Shown here one piece after another: positions 1 to 9,065 of a stretch of DNA of 64,000 nt; position 1 is the stretch's first letter; each line of letters starts with the position of its first letter. Source of the stretch: Pseudobutyrivibrio sp. (GTDB lineage: Bacteria > Bacillota > Clostridia > Lachnospirales > Lachnospiraceae); contig NZ_JAFUSK010000037.1 in NCBI RefSeq assembly GCF_017471675.1, positions 1 through 64,000 of the forward strand, given 5' to 3'. Made by a program: the position numbers and the translations under genes. Below the pieces are notes generated by a model that had not been told where the DNA came from, made no database searches, and was given only the letters and a program-made list of their open reading frames with translations.

Positions 1-3000
1 TCAAAAATCCAGTAATAACATCTGTCTTTTTCTCAAGAATAAGTTTCTTAAACTGGTCTTCAGGAATATCCACACCTGCTACCTTACCTACATAGAAGCT
101 GCAGCTATCCACATTGTCCCTAATATTATTCTTACAGCGATACCCAAAATGATTCTTAATAATTGGTTCACCGCATTTAGGGCACTTAAGACCTGGCATA
201 ACCTTTTCTTCATCCTCAAAAACAAACTTAATTCCAGATACCTTGCCATTTTCATCCTTGTTAAGTGCTAGCTTGGCATCAAATTTTGTTCCTTTCTTTG
301 ATTTAAAGCCAGATATAGTAGATGTTATACCTTCTTTTAATAATTCTTTAACCTGTGCTTCCTTAATCTTAACACCAGCAATTTGGCCAATGTTAAAGCC
401 ACAGGAATTATCAGGATCATCCTTTTTATAATTGCTACAACCGTAACCAAATGGTGTTACAACTATCTTGCCCCCACAAATAGGACATGAGACACCCTTA
501 ATATCCTTAGCTTCTACATTGTCAAAATCAAAAGAAACTTCGCTTTTTCCTGTTTCTTCATTCTTTTTAAGAAGCAGACAGGCATCAAATTTCTTTCCTG
601 ATTTTCCTTTAAAGCCCCTGATAGTCTTGGTATGGCCTTCTGTTAACAGCTCCTTGGCATCAGCATCTGTAAGCTTTTTGGATGCTATTTCTCCAAGAAC
701 AAAGCCACATTTATTGTCACTATCAAAATACTTTTCACAGGCAAAGCCAAAATTAGTCTTAATAATCTTGCTGCCACAGTCCGGACAAGCTACATCAGCT
801 AAATAGTTTGGCTCTACATCATCAAAATCAAACTGTGCCTCAGTTCTACCAGTTTCTTCGTTTTTCTTAAGAACAAGCCTTGCATCAAATTTCTTTCCTG
901 ACTTTCCTTTGAATCCACGTATAGTTTCTGACTTACCATTAAGTAGCAGCTCAGTGACAACTCCTCCTCCAATATTCTTACCTGCAATAGTCTTTCCTAT
1001 ATAAAATTTGCAGGAATTTTCATCTTTGGCATTAAAGTTAGCACAGCCATATCCGCTAGGACGTATTAATATATCTCCTCCACAATCAGGACATTTGCAG
1101 CCTTCTAGCTTTTCAGCTTCTATTCCATCAAAGTTAAAGCTAAGAACCTTCTTGCCTTCTTCGTTTTCCTTAAGCTGAATCCTTGCGCTAAATTTTTGAT
1201 TGGTTTTAGATTTAAAGCCTGTAAGGACTTCTGTAATACCATTTTCCAAAAGTGATTTCAGTTCATCTTCAGATAGCCTTCTAGAGGCAATTTCTCCAAC
1301 AGAAAAATAACACTGATTTTCTTCCTGGAAACGATGCTCACATGCAAAACCATAGCCTGTTTTCGCAATCCTGCCACCACAAACAGGACAATTCATTCCT
1401 TCTATATATTCTGTAGGTGTTTCAGAGAAGTCAAAGCTTACATTAAACTCTCCGTCTTCATTCTTGCCAAGCTTAAGAACTGATTTAAATGGTTTGTTAG
1501 ATTTGCTCTTAAATCCCTCTATTAAATCTGTCTTACCTTCTAAAATAAGCTTTTTAAATTGTTCCTCTGGAAGTTCAACTCCAGCTATAGTACCAATACT
1601 AAATCTACATTTAATTTCATCGTTAGTGTAGTTACTGCAGCCATAGCCAAATGATGTAGTTGTAAGCTCTCCTCCGCAGGCTGGACACTTTATACCAAGT
1701 GGCTTTCTGGTGGCAAGTCCCTTAGATTCCTTACCTGTAAACTGATTAATATTAAGAGCAATTGTCTGTGTTAAATCCTGCTCTATCATATTCCTGGTTT
1801 CAGTACGGATGTATTCCTCTAGCTCATTACGATAATCACCAAACTCAACTGTTCCATTAATGATTCCCTCTAAGCCCTTTTCCCAGTTTGCAGTCTGCTC
1901 TGGCTTAAGAAGACTTGGGGTTGTAAGAAGAACTACCTCGTAAATCATCTCTCCCAGCTTTTCAGGAGTAATTACCTGAGTCTTGTTGTTCTGATTTAAG
2001 TAACCAATTCTTACAAGCTTTTCTAATATTTCACCTCTGGTTGCAGATGTGCCTATTCCAGTTGTTTTAATCTGTTCTCTAAGCTCTTCATCCTCAATAA
2101 GCTTTCCTGCATTTTCCATTGCAAGAATCAGAGAACCTGAAGTATATCTCTTAGGTGGAGATGTCTTACCCTCCTTTAATTCAAAACCGTTAACATCAAT
2201 AGAATCACCAATGTTACAGCTTTCTACAAACTCTACAAACTTCTCTTTTGAGAAATCATCTTCTTCGTTTTCAGAATCATCTTCTGAATCTGTTCCTTCA
2301 TTATTTTTGTTCTTTGGCAAACCTGCTATTTCTAAATAGCCAGGCTTAACTAACAATTTAGCTCCTGCAAAGAAACTTTCAGATTCTATCTTAACTTCTA
2401 TCTTTACATTTTTATATTCTGCTGGTGGATAGAAAATAGACAGAAACCTGCGTACTATCAAATCATAAACCCTTTGACTAAGACTGGAAAGATTCTCTAT
2501 ACCATTACACTGACCTGTAGGAATAATAGCATAATGGTCAGTTACCTTGCTATCATCTGTATAGCTGGTCTTCTCAATTCCTATATATTTTCTGTCTGCA
2601 AGTATTTCATGTACATATTTAGCTGTTGGGCCGTAAGATTGGAGCTTATTAAGATTCTTATTAATCTCCTTAGCAACAGCTGTAGTAAGTACTCTAGCAT
2701 CTGTACGAGGATATGTAGTGTACTTTTTCTCGTAAAGCTCCTGAATAATATCAAGTGTCTGAGCTGGAGAAATCTTAAATCTCTTTGAACATTCAGACTG
2801 TAGCTCCGCTAAGTTAAATAATAAAGGAGCTCTTTTCTTAGAAATACCTGAATCCTTATCAGTAATTGTAGCATTCTTGTTTGTTAAATCTTCAATTAAT
2901 TTTTCAGCGCTAGCCTTTTCTTTAAAGCCGTTCCCCTTATCTCCATATAATAGAGAGGATTCGAAATACTTAGATGACTCTACAGCCTTCCATTCCGCTG

Positions 3001-3721
3001 GGAAATTTACATCAGAAAACTTTCCAAGCACCTTAAAAAATGGATCCTCATTAAAGCCCCTAATTTCCCGTTCTCTTTCTACAACCATGCCAAGGACGCA
3101 GGTCATAACTCTACCTATTGCTATAGCTGAATAGCTGGTTGTAGCGGCGGCATCATTAATAAGCCTTCCATATTTAACAGATAATGCTCTGGAAAAATTA
3201 ATTCCCAGGCTATAATCCTCTATGGTACGCATAATACCAGACGCACCAAGCCTAGCGTAATCGCTCATTGGCTTAGCTTCTTTAATACCACGCAAAATCT
3301 CATCATCAGTCTGTGAATCAATCCACACACGAAGCTCTGTCATGCCTTCACGAACACCACCGTAATTTCTGATATTCTCCTCGATTGTCTGTCCTTCTTT
3401 TCCCGAATCACCTGCCCAGTAAACAGTGTCAATATCCTTTCTGTGAAGCAGCCCGTTAACTACCTTATACTGATCCTTAGCGGATTCCACAACGCCGTAT
3501 TTGTAATCCTTAGGTAAGAATGGCAAATCTTCAAGATTCCAGGTTTTGTATTTAATATCATATTCTTCAGGATAAACCATCTGCACCAAATGACCGTAGC
3601 ACCAGCTGATGACATATTCATTATTCTCTATAAAGCCATTCTGATTGCCAGAAACCTTTAGTACCCTGGCAAAATCCCTTGCAACAGATGGTTTCTCTGT
3701 GATAATTAAACTCTTTCCCAA
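1..3721 (-). CDS. topB: DNA topoisomerase III (type IA), 3' end beyond window
   Basis: Type IA topoisomerase that relaxes and decatenates DNA through a 5'-phosphotyrosine intermediate. The open frame reads from a TTG at 3721 (AGGGAG 9 nt upstream; start MGKSLIITEKPSVARD) past the left edge, over 1240 codons. The N-terminal TOPRIM reads AGDSGKEGQ, where many relatives have DxD, so the second acidic residue appears to be G. The active-site tyrosine lies in KYTTYPRTDAR. After the catalytic core come at least six copies, about 100 aa each, of a CPxCG...C...C zinc module plus a GFKSK..KF.A segment; the Cys pairs lie near 1685, 1385, 1085, 782, 480 and 182. These resemble the Toprim_Crpt C-terminal repeat. 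There is no ATG in frame upstream. The identification is firm; the number of C-terminal repeats is unusually high and still incomplete. Confidence 0.95.
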   Translation of the reverse strand, partial: MGKSLIITEKPSVARDFARVLKVSGNQNGFIENNEYVISWCYGHLVQMVYPEEYDIKYKTWNLEDLPFLPKDYKYGVVESAKDQYKVVNGLLHRKDIDTVYWAGDSGKEGQTIEENIRNYGGVREGMTELRVWIDSQTDDEILRGIKEAKPMSDYARLGASGIMRTIEDYSLGINFSRALSVKYGRLINDAAATTSYSAIAIGRVMTCVLGMVVEREREIRGFNEDPFFKVLGKFSDVNFPAEWKAVESSKYFESSLLYGDKGNGFKEKASAEKLIEDLTNKNATITDKDSGISKKRAPLLFNLAELQSECSKRFKISPAQTLDIIQELYEKKYTTYPRTDARVLTTAVAKEINKNLNKLQSYGPTAKYVHEILADRKYIGIEKTSYTDDSKVTDHYAIIPTGQCNGIENLSSLSQRVYDLIVRRFLSIFYPPAEYKNVKIEVKIESESFFAGAKLLVKPGYLEIAGLPKNKNNEGTDSEDDSENEEDDFSKEKFVEFVESCNIGDSIDVNGFELKEGKTSPPKRYTSGSLILAMENAGKLIEDEELREQIKTTGIGTSATRGEILEKLVRIGYLNQNNKTQVITPEKLGEMIYEVVLLTTPSLLKPEQTANWEKGLEGIINGTVEFGDYRNELEEYIRTETRNMIEQDLTQTIALNINQFTGKESKGLATRKPLGIKCPACGGELTTTSFGYGCSNYTNDEIKCRFSIGTIAGVELPEEQFKKLILEGKTDLIEGFKSKSNKPFKSVLKLGKNEDGEFNVSFDFSETPTEYIEGMNCPVCGGRIAKTGYGFACEHRFQEENQCYFSVGEIASRRLSEDELKSLLENGITEVLTGFKSKTNQKFSARIQLKENEEGKKVLSFNFDGIEAEKLEGCKCPDCGGDILIRPSGYGCANFNAKDENSCKFYIGKTIAGKNIGGGVVTELLLNGKSETIRGFKGKSGKKFDARLVLKKNEETGRTEAQFDFDDVEPNYLADVACPDCGSKIIKTNFGFACEKYFDSDNKCGFVLGEIASKKLTDADAKELLTEGHTKTIRGFKGKSGKKFDACLLLKKNEETGKSEVSFDFDNVEAKDIKGVSCPICGGKIVVTPFGYGCSNYKKDDPDNSCGFNIGQIAGVKIKEAQVKELLKEGITSTISGFKSKKGTKFDAKLALNKDENGKVSGIKFVFEDEEKVMPGLKCPKCGEPIIKNHFGYRCKNNIRDNVDSCSFYVGKVAGVDIPEDQFKKLILEKKTDVITGFL

Positions 3722-3755
3722 ATCATTAAACTCCCTAAAAATTAATTTTAAAATT

Positions 3756-3795
3756 AACAAAAGTCGAAGCCTTTGCATTGTACTGCAAAGGCTTC
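3756..3795 (-). terminator. Intrinsic terminator after the DUF234 ATPase gene
   Basis: A perfect 12-bp stem (GAAGCCTTTGCA at 3766-3777 with TGCAAAGGCTTC at 3784-3795) with a 6-nt loop, followed on the minus strand by a TTTTG-rich stretch. It lies between the end of the ATPase gene and the topB start. The hairpin ends only about 45 nt before the topB start codon, so topB either uses a promoter overlapping it or depends on read-through. Confidence 0.75.
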
Positions 3796-3824
3796 AATCA
3801 TTATTAACTATTCAATTATATCAA

Positions 3825-5183
3825 TTATAGCTCTGTCATGTCTACCAGAACAATAGATTTATTTTCCTTTGAAAGCTGGGTAAGCTTGCTGTCAAATCTG
3901 GTAGCTGAGAAAAGGAAAATTGTATTTGCTGTGATCCTTGCCTGCTTCATAGATTCTAAAAGCTTCTCATAAGATTCATAGCCCATAGACTTTTCAGTCC
4001 AATTGCAAATACCAACAACATTCTCTCTGTTATCACTTTGACCAATTACATCAATAGTTCCTTCCTTACCAAGCCATGTTCCAATCTTTGTAAGCTTAAT
4101 TGGAAGCTGACCTACCATATTAAGCAGGTGTAGGTATTCTCTACATACATCTACAAAATAATTTTGCAAATACTTATCCAGGTTTGGTGCAATAAATGTA
4201 TCGTAAAATCTTTCAGGAGTGAAAGAAATCAATTCTGAAAGATGTGGATATACAAATGTAAACCAAAAATTAATGTATGGGTCTACAATTCTGTATATAC
4301 CCTTTTTAGTATTGTCCCATCCTCCTGTTTCAAAGGATACCACCTTATCAACCACATCAAAGGCTGCAAGATTCTTAATATAAACAGAAATCTTAGCTCT
4401 TGAATAGCCTGTATCCTCAAACAAATCATTAAGCTTTTCATTACCTGCAGCTATGGAGCCAAGAATAGTATCATAGCAGGATAATTCTCTAAGCTCAGAA
4501 GCAATATAGTCCTCTGCTTCTGTATATAAAAATCCTGTAGGTGAAAGAATATTTTCGCATACATTAGCCTTAATAGACTTCTTAGCGTTCCATCTATCTA
4601 AATAATCAGATACACCTCCTATAATTCCATAGGTACTTACGCACTGAGCCACACTATAGCTAGGGAATGCTCTAACCACATCAAGGAATGAATGATTCTC
4701 CATTTTTATAGCTTCATCAATATAGGATTTAGAAGCGAAAGCAGGATCGTTAAGCCAATTATTAGTCCACACAAGTGAGGAACTAACCACAACTATCATA
4801 ACCTTACCAGGATAAAGCTTCTTATTCTTTAAAGAAATGAGGCTACTAAATAAATCATTAGTCTTCTTAATTGCATATTGAGCTTCATCAATAATAACAA
4901 TAAGCTTTGATCCATCCTTAGATGAAAACTTCTTAAAGGATGCCTCATAACTAGTACTGCCTTCAGCTTTATTATATGTAGATGAAATCTGATCATCCAA
5001 ATATTTTAACTGCTTGGCATCTGAACACTGACGACTTCGATAGTAAAAATAAGATTTACCGGTAGTAAACTCGTCTAACAACGCTTCCTTGCCACAACCA
5101 AGCCTGCCGTAAAGCACTACTAAATTGTTTTCTGCAGATTGGTAAATAGCATCCAACTTCTTCACTTCATTTGTGTGTGTCAT
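3825..5183 (-). CDS. Archaeal-type AAA ATPase with C-terminal DUF234 domain
   Basis: Predicted P-loop ATPase of the ATPase_2/DUF234 group; function unknown. The N-terminal AAA-like half has a P-loop YGRLGCGKEAL, where the usual S/T after GK is E, and a Walker B LIVIIDEAQ. The middle is winged-helix-like. The C-terminal DUF234 half keeps 'YRIVDPYINFWF' and an ID pair (GTIDVIG). The following ExK-type nuclease motif, usually ECKW in relatives, reads ICNW, so a nuclease activity would be lost. ATG 5183 is preferred because GGGAG is 9 nt away; a GTG at 5189 is only 3 nt from it. Single gene with its own terminator downstream. Family assignment is good; the degeneracy is read by eye without an alignment. 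Confidence 0.85.
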   Translation of the reverse strand: MTHTNEVKKLDAIYQSAENNLVVLYGRLGCGKEALLDEFTTGKSYFYYRSRQCSDAKQLKYLDDQISSTYNKAEGSTSYEASFKKFSSKDGSKLIVIIDEAQYAIKKTNDLFSSLISLKNKKLYPGKVMIVVVSSSLVWTNNWLNDPAFASKSYIDEAIKMENHSFLDVVRAFPSYSVAQCVSTYGIIGGVSDYLDRWNAKKSIKANVCENILSPTGFLYTEAEDYIASELRELSCYDTILGSIAAGNEKLNDLFEDTGYSRAKISVYIKNLAAFDVVDKVVSFETGGWDNTKKGIYRIVDPYINFWFTFVYPHLSELISFTPERFYDTFIAPNLDKYLQNYFVDVCREYLHLLNMVGQLPIKLTKIGTWLGKEGTIDVIGQSDNRENVVGICNWTEKSMGYESYEKLLESMKQARITANTIFLFSATRFDSKLTQLSKENKSIVLVDMTEL

Positions 5184-5310
5184 AATCACTATCTCCCTAG
5201 TTTGTGCATTACTTAACTAATTCGTGTAATATAATAACACATTTCACTTTAGCAGACTACACTAAAAAAGAATTTTATTTGAATTTAATTTATCTTATTT
5301 GTAAATTGTC

Positions 5311-5343
5311 AAAAAAATTCCGCATCACAAAGGATGCGGAATT
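5311..5343 (-). terminator. Intrinsic terminator after asd
   Basis: TTCCGCATC/GATGCGGAA hairpin, followed on the minus strand by an uninterrupted T7 run. It lies 14 nt beyond the asd stop codon. Confidence 0.9.
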
Positions 5344-5356
5344 AAAATTTTAATTA

Positions 5357-6442
5357 TTATTTTGCTGTAATATATCCCTGTGCCTTAAGAAGCTCAGCGC
5401 AAAGAACAGCACCACCAGCAGCACCACGAACAGTGTTGTGTGATAATCCAACAAACTTCCAGTCGTAAATGCTATCCTCTCTAATACGTCCTACAGATAC
5501 ACCCATACCATTCTCGTAATCTACATCGAGGGCTACCTGTGGTCTGTTATCCTCTTCCATGTAACGAATAAACTGCTTTGGTGCGCTAGGAAGCTGTAGC
5601 TCCTGTGGCTTGCCAGAGAAGTTATTAATTGCATCAATAAGCTGCTGCTTTGTAGGAGACTTCTTAAACTTAACAAAAACAGCTGCTGTATGTCCGTTAA
5701 GAACTGGAACACGGATACACTGGCTTGTAATCTTTACATCATCTGCAGGTACGATTACGCCGTTTTCAATCTTACCCCAGATTCTAAGTGGCTCTTTCTC
5801 TGATTTTTCTTCCTCACCTGAGATAAATGGGATGATATTGTGCTCCATTTCAGGCCAATCCTTAAATGTCTTACCAGCACCTGAAATAGCCTGATATGTA
5901 GTAACAACAACCTCGTAAGGCTCAAACTCTTTCCATGCTGTAAGTACTGGTGCATAAGACTGGATTGAACAGTTAGGCTTAACTGCAACGAAACCTCTTG
6001 TTGTACCAAGTCTCTTTTTCTGGAAATCAATAACCTGCATGTGCTCTGGGTTAATTTCTGGTACTACCATAGGAACATCAGGAGTCCATCTATGTGCAGA
6101 ATTGTTTGAAACTACTGGAGTCTCTGTCTTAGCGTATGCTTCTTCAATAGCTTTAATCTCGTCCTTAGACATATCAACTGCTGAGAATACAAAATCAACT
6201 TCTTTTGCGACTTCCTCAACCTCGTTAACATTCTTTACAATGATGTCCTTAACTGCATTTGGCATTGGAGTATCCATCTTCCAACGATCACCAACTGCAT
6301 CTTCATAACGCTGTCCTGCTGAACGTGGGCTGGCTGCAATAGTTGTAACCTCAAACCAAGGATGGTTCTCAAGTAGAGAAATAAATCTCTGACCAACCAT
6401 ACCAGTTCCACCAAGAATACCGACTCTTAATTTCTCGCTCAT
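5357..6442 (-). CDS. asd: Aspartate-semialdehyde dehydrogenase
   Basis: Reduces aspartyl phosphate to aspartate semialdehyde, the branch point to lysine/DAP, threonine and methionine. The NADPH-binding loop GGTGMVGQ lies at residues 11-18, the catalytic Cys158 in PNCSIQ, and a substrate-binding His in the NGHTAAV region. At 361 aa with the PNCS motif it belongs to the archaeal/fungal-like branch of ASADH rather than the E. coli type. The start at 6442 is chosen because GAGGAG lies 9 nt upstream; a longer in-frame reading to 6493 would start inside the leader hairpin. It appears to be a monocistronic transcript, with a promoter at 6502-6530 and the terminator at 5311-5343. Confidence 0.97.
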   Translation of the reverse strand: MSEKLRVGILGGTGMVGQRFISLLENHPWFEVTTIAASPRSAGQRYEDAVGDRWKMDTPMPNAVKDIIVKNVNEVEEVAKEVDFVFSAVDMSKDEIKAIEEAYAKTETPVVSNNSAHRWTPDVPMVVPEINPEHMQVIDFQKKRLGTTRGFVAVKPNCSIQSYAPVLTAWKEFEPYEVVVTTYQAISGAGKTFKDWPEMEHNIIPFISGEEEKSEKEPLRIWGKIENGVIVPADDVKITSQCIRVPVLNGHTAAVFVKFKKSPTKQQLIDAINNFSGKPQELQLPSAPKQFIRYMEEDNRPQVALDVDYENGMGVSVGRIREDSIYDWKFVGLSHNTVRGAAGGAVLCAELLKAQGYITAK

Positions 6443-6474
6443 TTCAAACATCTCCTCACTTTTGTTTTTGTCAC

Positions 6475-6490
6475 ACGGACATTTGTCCGT
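6475..6490 (-). promoter_or_regulatory. 16-nt perfect palindrome in asd leader
   Basis: ACGGACATTTGTCCGT is a perfect inverted repeat starting about 12 nt downstream of the asd -10 box, at roughly +5 of the transcript. It could be an operator or a 5' stabilising hairpin. No known regulator is assigned. Confidence 0.5.
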
Positions 6491-6501
6491 CATTTGAAAC
6501 G

Positions 6502-6530
6502 ATTATAAACAAATCGCATAAATAATGCAA
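6502..6530 (-). promoter_or_regulatory. Sigma-A promoter of asd
   Basis: TTGCAT (6530-6525), 17-nt spacer, TATAAT (6507-6502). The spacer holds an inverted repeat GCAT-TATTT-ATGC that overlaps the end of the -35 box. This could be an operator, and it faintly resembles the ARG-box-like words upstream of argC. Confidence 0.75.
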
Positions 6531-6555
6531 GTAGAAATTAAACAAATTTACTAAC

Positions 6556-7953
6556 TTAATTTTCAAACATATCTGGAACAGTACTTAAGAATTCTTTACA
6601 TGCGCTAATTTCCTCTTCCATAGCATTATGTCCCGGTGCTCCTACAGTAAGTCTGGTATTAACACATGTCTCCATAGAAATAGCATCATATATATCCTCT
6701 TCAAACACTGGCGAAATAGCCTTAAGCTCAGAAAGGGACATATCATCTATGGCAATTCCCTTATCTATGCAATAAAGAACTACCTGTCCAATAATTCCGT
6801 GGGCATCTCTAAATGGAACACCGTGATTAACAAGATAATCTGCAGCATCAGTAGCATTTGTAAATCCATTTCTAGCTGATTTAGCCATATTTTCCTTGTT
6901 GAATTTAATGGTTGAAAGCATTCCATCGAAAAGTACAATTGAATCCTGAACAGTTTTCATAGCATCAAAAGAAAGTTCCTTATCCTCCTGCATATCCTTG
7001 TTATATGCAAGTGGAATACCCTTCATTGTAGTAAGAAGGGACATAAGTGCACCATATACTCTACCTGTCTTACCTCGTACGAGCTCTGCTATATCAGGAT
7101 TTTTCTTCTGTGGCATGATAGATGAGCCTGTAGAATATGCATCATCAATCTCAACATATCTGTATTCATTGCTATTCCAGATAATCACTTCCTCTGAAAA
7201 ACGGGAAAGATGCATCTGAATAATAGAAAGAGCAGATAAGAATTCAATAAGATAGTCTCTGTCAGAAACACCATCCATTGAATTTAATGTAGGTCCCTCA
7301 AATTCAAGCAAATCTGCTGTCATATACCTGTCTAAAGGGTATGTAGTACCAGCAAGAGCACCAGACCCAAGGGGACAAGACCACATAGACACCTTTATAT
7401 TTGAAAGACGAACAATATCCCTTTTAAACATTTCAAAATATGCACCCATGTGGTGGGCAACAGTTATAGGCTGCGCTTTCTGCAAATGGGTAAAGCCTGG
7501 CATAATTGTGTCGATATTCTCCTCCATTATGCCTACAATTGTAGTAAGTAAATGTTCAAGTGCCTTAGCTGTAGAAACAACCTGGTCTCTGGTGTAAAGC
7601 TTCATATCAAGAGCCACCTGGTCATTTCTAGAACGACCTGTGTGAAGCTTTTTACCGGCATCACCAATTCTATCTATAAGATTTGCCTCTACAAAACTAT
7701 GAACGTCCTCGTACTCAGAAGTGATTTTAAGAGTGCCGTCATTAACATCTGTCTCGATACTATCAAGCCCCTTAAGGATTTCATCCCTTTCTTCTTCAGT
7801 GATAACACCTACGGCTGCAAGCATTCTAACATGAGCTCTGCTGCCTCTAACATCCTGCTCAAAAAGCTTCTTGTCAAAGTTAATAGAAGCGTTAAAATCA
7901 TAAACCATCTGGTCTGTAGATTTGGTAAATCTACCGCCCCACAATTGTGCCAT
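6556..7953 (-). CDS. argH: Argininosuccinate lyase
   Basis: Final step of arginine synthesis: argininosuccinate to arginine plus fumarate. The 465-aa length is standard. Conserved segments are HTGRSRNDQ (residues 104-112), GFTHLQKAQP (about 153-162, with the catalytic His) and the fumarase/aspartase signature GSSIMPQKKNP (about 276-286). It starts 2 nt after the queH stop, so it is probably the last gene of the transcript 114-aa membrane protein-queH-argH. Unusually, it is far from argG (46 kb away) and linked instead to a queuosine gene. Confidence 0.98.
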   Translation of the reverse strand: MAQLWGGRFTKSTDQMVYDFNASINFDKKLFEQDVRGSRAHVRMLAAVGVITEEERDEILKGLDSIETDVNDGTLKITSEYEDVHSFVEANLIDRIGDAGKKLHTGRSRNDQVALDMKLYTRDQVVSTAKALEHLLTTIVGIMEENIDTIMPGFTHLQKAQPITVAHHMGAYFEMFKRDIVRLSNIKVSMWSCPLGSGALAGTTYPLDRYMTADLLEFEGPTLNSMDGVSDRDYLIEFLSALSIIQMHLSRFSEEVIIWNSNEYRYVEIDDAYSTGSSIMPQKKNPDIAELVRGKTGRVYGALMSLLTTMKGIPLAYNKDMQEDKELSFDAMKTVQDSIVLFDGMLSTIKFNKENMAKSARNGFTNATDAADYLVNHGVPFRDAHGIIGQVVLYCIDKGIAIDDMSLSELKAISPVFEEDIYDAISMETCVNTRLTVGAPGHNAMEEEISACKEFLSTVPDMFEN

Positions 7954-7955
7954 AA

Positions 7956-8603
7956 CTAATCCTCCATCTTTGTTGCCTGTTTTTGTAGTTGCCTTTCATT
8001 ATATGAATACACACAGCCGCAATAGTCCTGCCTGTACATATCATATTCTTTAGATATCTCAGTACTTCTCTTGTAGCCTTCTCTCTTTTTAAAATCGCTA
8101 TAAAGCCAATTAATCCCTAGCTCTTTTCCTATAGAATCGCCTATTTCGTTAAGCACCTGAGAATCTTTCATTGGTGATATTGTAAGTGTTGTAGAAAAAA
8201 AGTCAAACCCTTTTTCTTTAGCAACTTCTGCTGTACGTCTTAATCTAAGATCATAGCATCTATGGCAGCGTTTCCCCTTTTCAGGCTCCTTTTCAAGACC
8301 TTTAGCTATTTCATAGAAGCTGCTTTTATCATAATCTCCTTCTATGAATTTAACTGGATACTTAGTAGGAAATTCCTTAATAAAACGCTGCTGTTCCTTA
8401 ACTCTGTGGTAATATTCTTCATCAGGATAAATATTAGGATTATAGTAAAATACTGTAACATAAAAAAACTGACTTAAATATTCAATACAGTAGCTGGAGC
8501 ATGGAGCACAACAGCTATGTAACAATAAAGAAGGCACTTGGCCTTCTTCAGTAAATTTAATTATTAATTTATCTAATTCCTTTTGATAGTTAATCTTATT
8601 CAT
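7956..8603 (-). CDS. queH: Epoxyqueuosine reductase QueH
   Basis: Reduces epoxyqueuosine to queuosine in tRNA, the last step of the pathway; QueH (DUF208) is the non-cobalamin alternative to QueG. At 215 aa it carries the family metal/disulfide cysteines: HSCCAPC (Cys31, Cys32, Cys35), CHRCYD (Cys113, Cys116) and a C-terminal DYCGC. Its start codon overlaps the stop of the upstream membrane-protein gene by one base (TAATG). It complements the preQ1 genes at 22.7-25.6 kb; no tgt or queA is seen in this window. Confidence 0.93.
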   Translation of the reverse strand: MNKINYQKELDKLIIKFTEEGQVPSLLLHSCCAPCSSYCIEYLSQFFYVTVFYYNPNIYPDEEYYHRVKEQQRFIKEFPTKYPVKFIEGDYDKSSFYEIAKGLEKEPEKGKRCHRCYDLRLRRTAEVAKEKGFDFFSTTLTISPMKDSQVLNEIGDSIGKELGINWLYSDFKKREGYKRSTEISKEYDMYRQDYCGCVYSYNERQLQKQATKMED

Positions 8604-8947
8604 TATCTATTAGCCCAAATATACAAAAATGCTGTTGCAAACACATAAATAAACACCATAAAAATCATAAATGGTACCTGAGATGCCATTATGCCACATA
8701 CAATCTGAGCAATAAAAACAAGCCCATGAATCCAAAGTGGGATTCTGTTAAGTGTAGCTGCAAGTGCTGCCTCAAGAATAACCATCACACAGGCAATAAC
8801 AGGATTAATTGAAAATGCCACTATGGAAATTACGATTGCAACAATTGCAAAAATGCCTACAAATATAAGTGATAATAGAGGAAGATTATCCTTGGAAAAA
8901 AACTTCCCTAAATTAATTGATGCTGTATTTTTCTTCTTTGCTTCCAT
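8603..8947 (-). CDS. Small membrane protein, unknown function
   Basis: 114 aa with a short charged N-terminus (MEAKKKNTASINLGKFFSKD) and three to four hydrophobic segments covering roughly residues 27-50, 50-72, 72-90 and 93-112. No catalytic motif is recognisable. It is first in a tight three-gene unit with queH and argH, behind a clear promoter. Nothing in the sequence connects it functionally to tRNA modification or arginine synthesis. Confidence 0.8.
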   Translation of the reverse strand: MEAKKKNTASINLGKFFSKDNLPLLSLIFVGIFAIVAIVISIVAFSINPVIACVMVILEAALAATLNRIPLWIHGLVFIAQIVCGIMASQVPFMIFMVFIYVFATAFLYIWANR

Positions 8948-8988
8948 TATATATTCTCCTAAAGGTTATCTTTTTTCGTACAAGTGTC

Positions 8989-9017
8989 ATTATAATAAAA
9001 ACCCTGTTTTTTCTCAA
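8989..9017 (-). promoter_or_regulatory. Sigma-A promoter for membrane protein-queH-argH
   Basis: TTGAGA (9017-9012), 17-nt spacer, TATAAT (8994-8989). It diverges from the tRNA-Thr promoter; the two -35 boxes are 8 bp apart. Confidence 0.75.
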
Positions 9018-9025
9018 CAATTTCG

Positions 9026-9054
9026 TTGATTTTTTTCTTTTAATATATTAATAT
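9026..9054 (+). promoter_or_regulatory. Sigma-A promoter for tRNA-Thr and potABCD
   Basis: TTGATT (9026-9031), 17-nt spacer, TAATAT (9049-9054). The expected start near 9061 is only about 5 nt before the mature tRNA 5' end, which is typical for tRNA promoters. Confidence 0.7.
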
Positions 9055-9065
9055 TTCTATGGTTA

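Noticed and set aside
1-3721. Several plus-strand ORFs between 243 and 3830
   Set aside because: They are opposite-strand shadows of the topoisomerase III frame with Ser/Leu-rich, non-protein-like composition and no ribosome binding sites.
6443-6493. Longer Asd N-terminus with CPCDKN residues
   Set aside because: The reading starts within the leader palindrome; the family begins at MSEKLRVGILGG and a ribosome binding site fits that start.
6443-6555. Lysine riboswitch or T-box ahead of asd
   Set aside because: The leader is under 60 nt and has no T-box sequence or lysine-aptamer-like stems.
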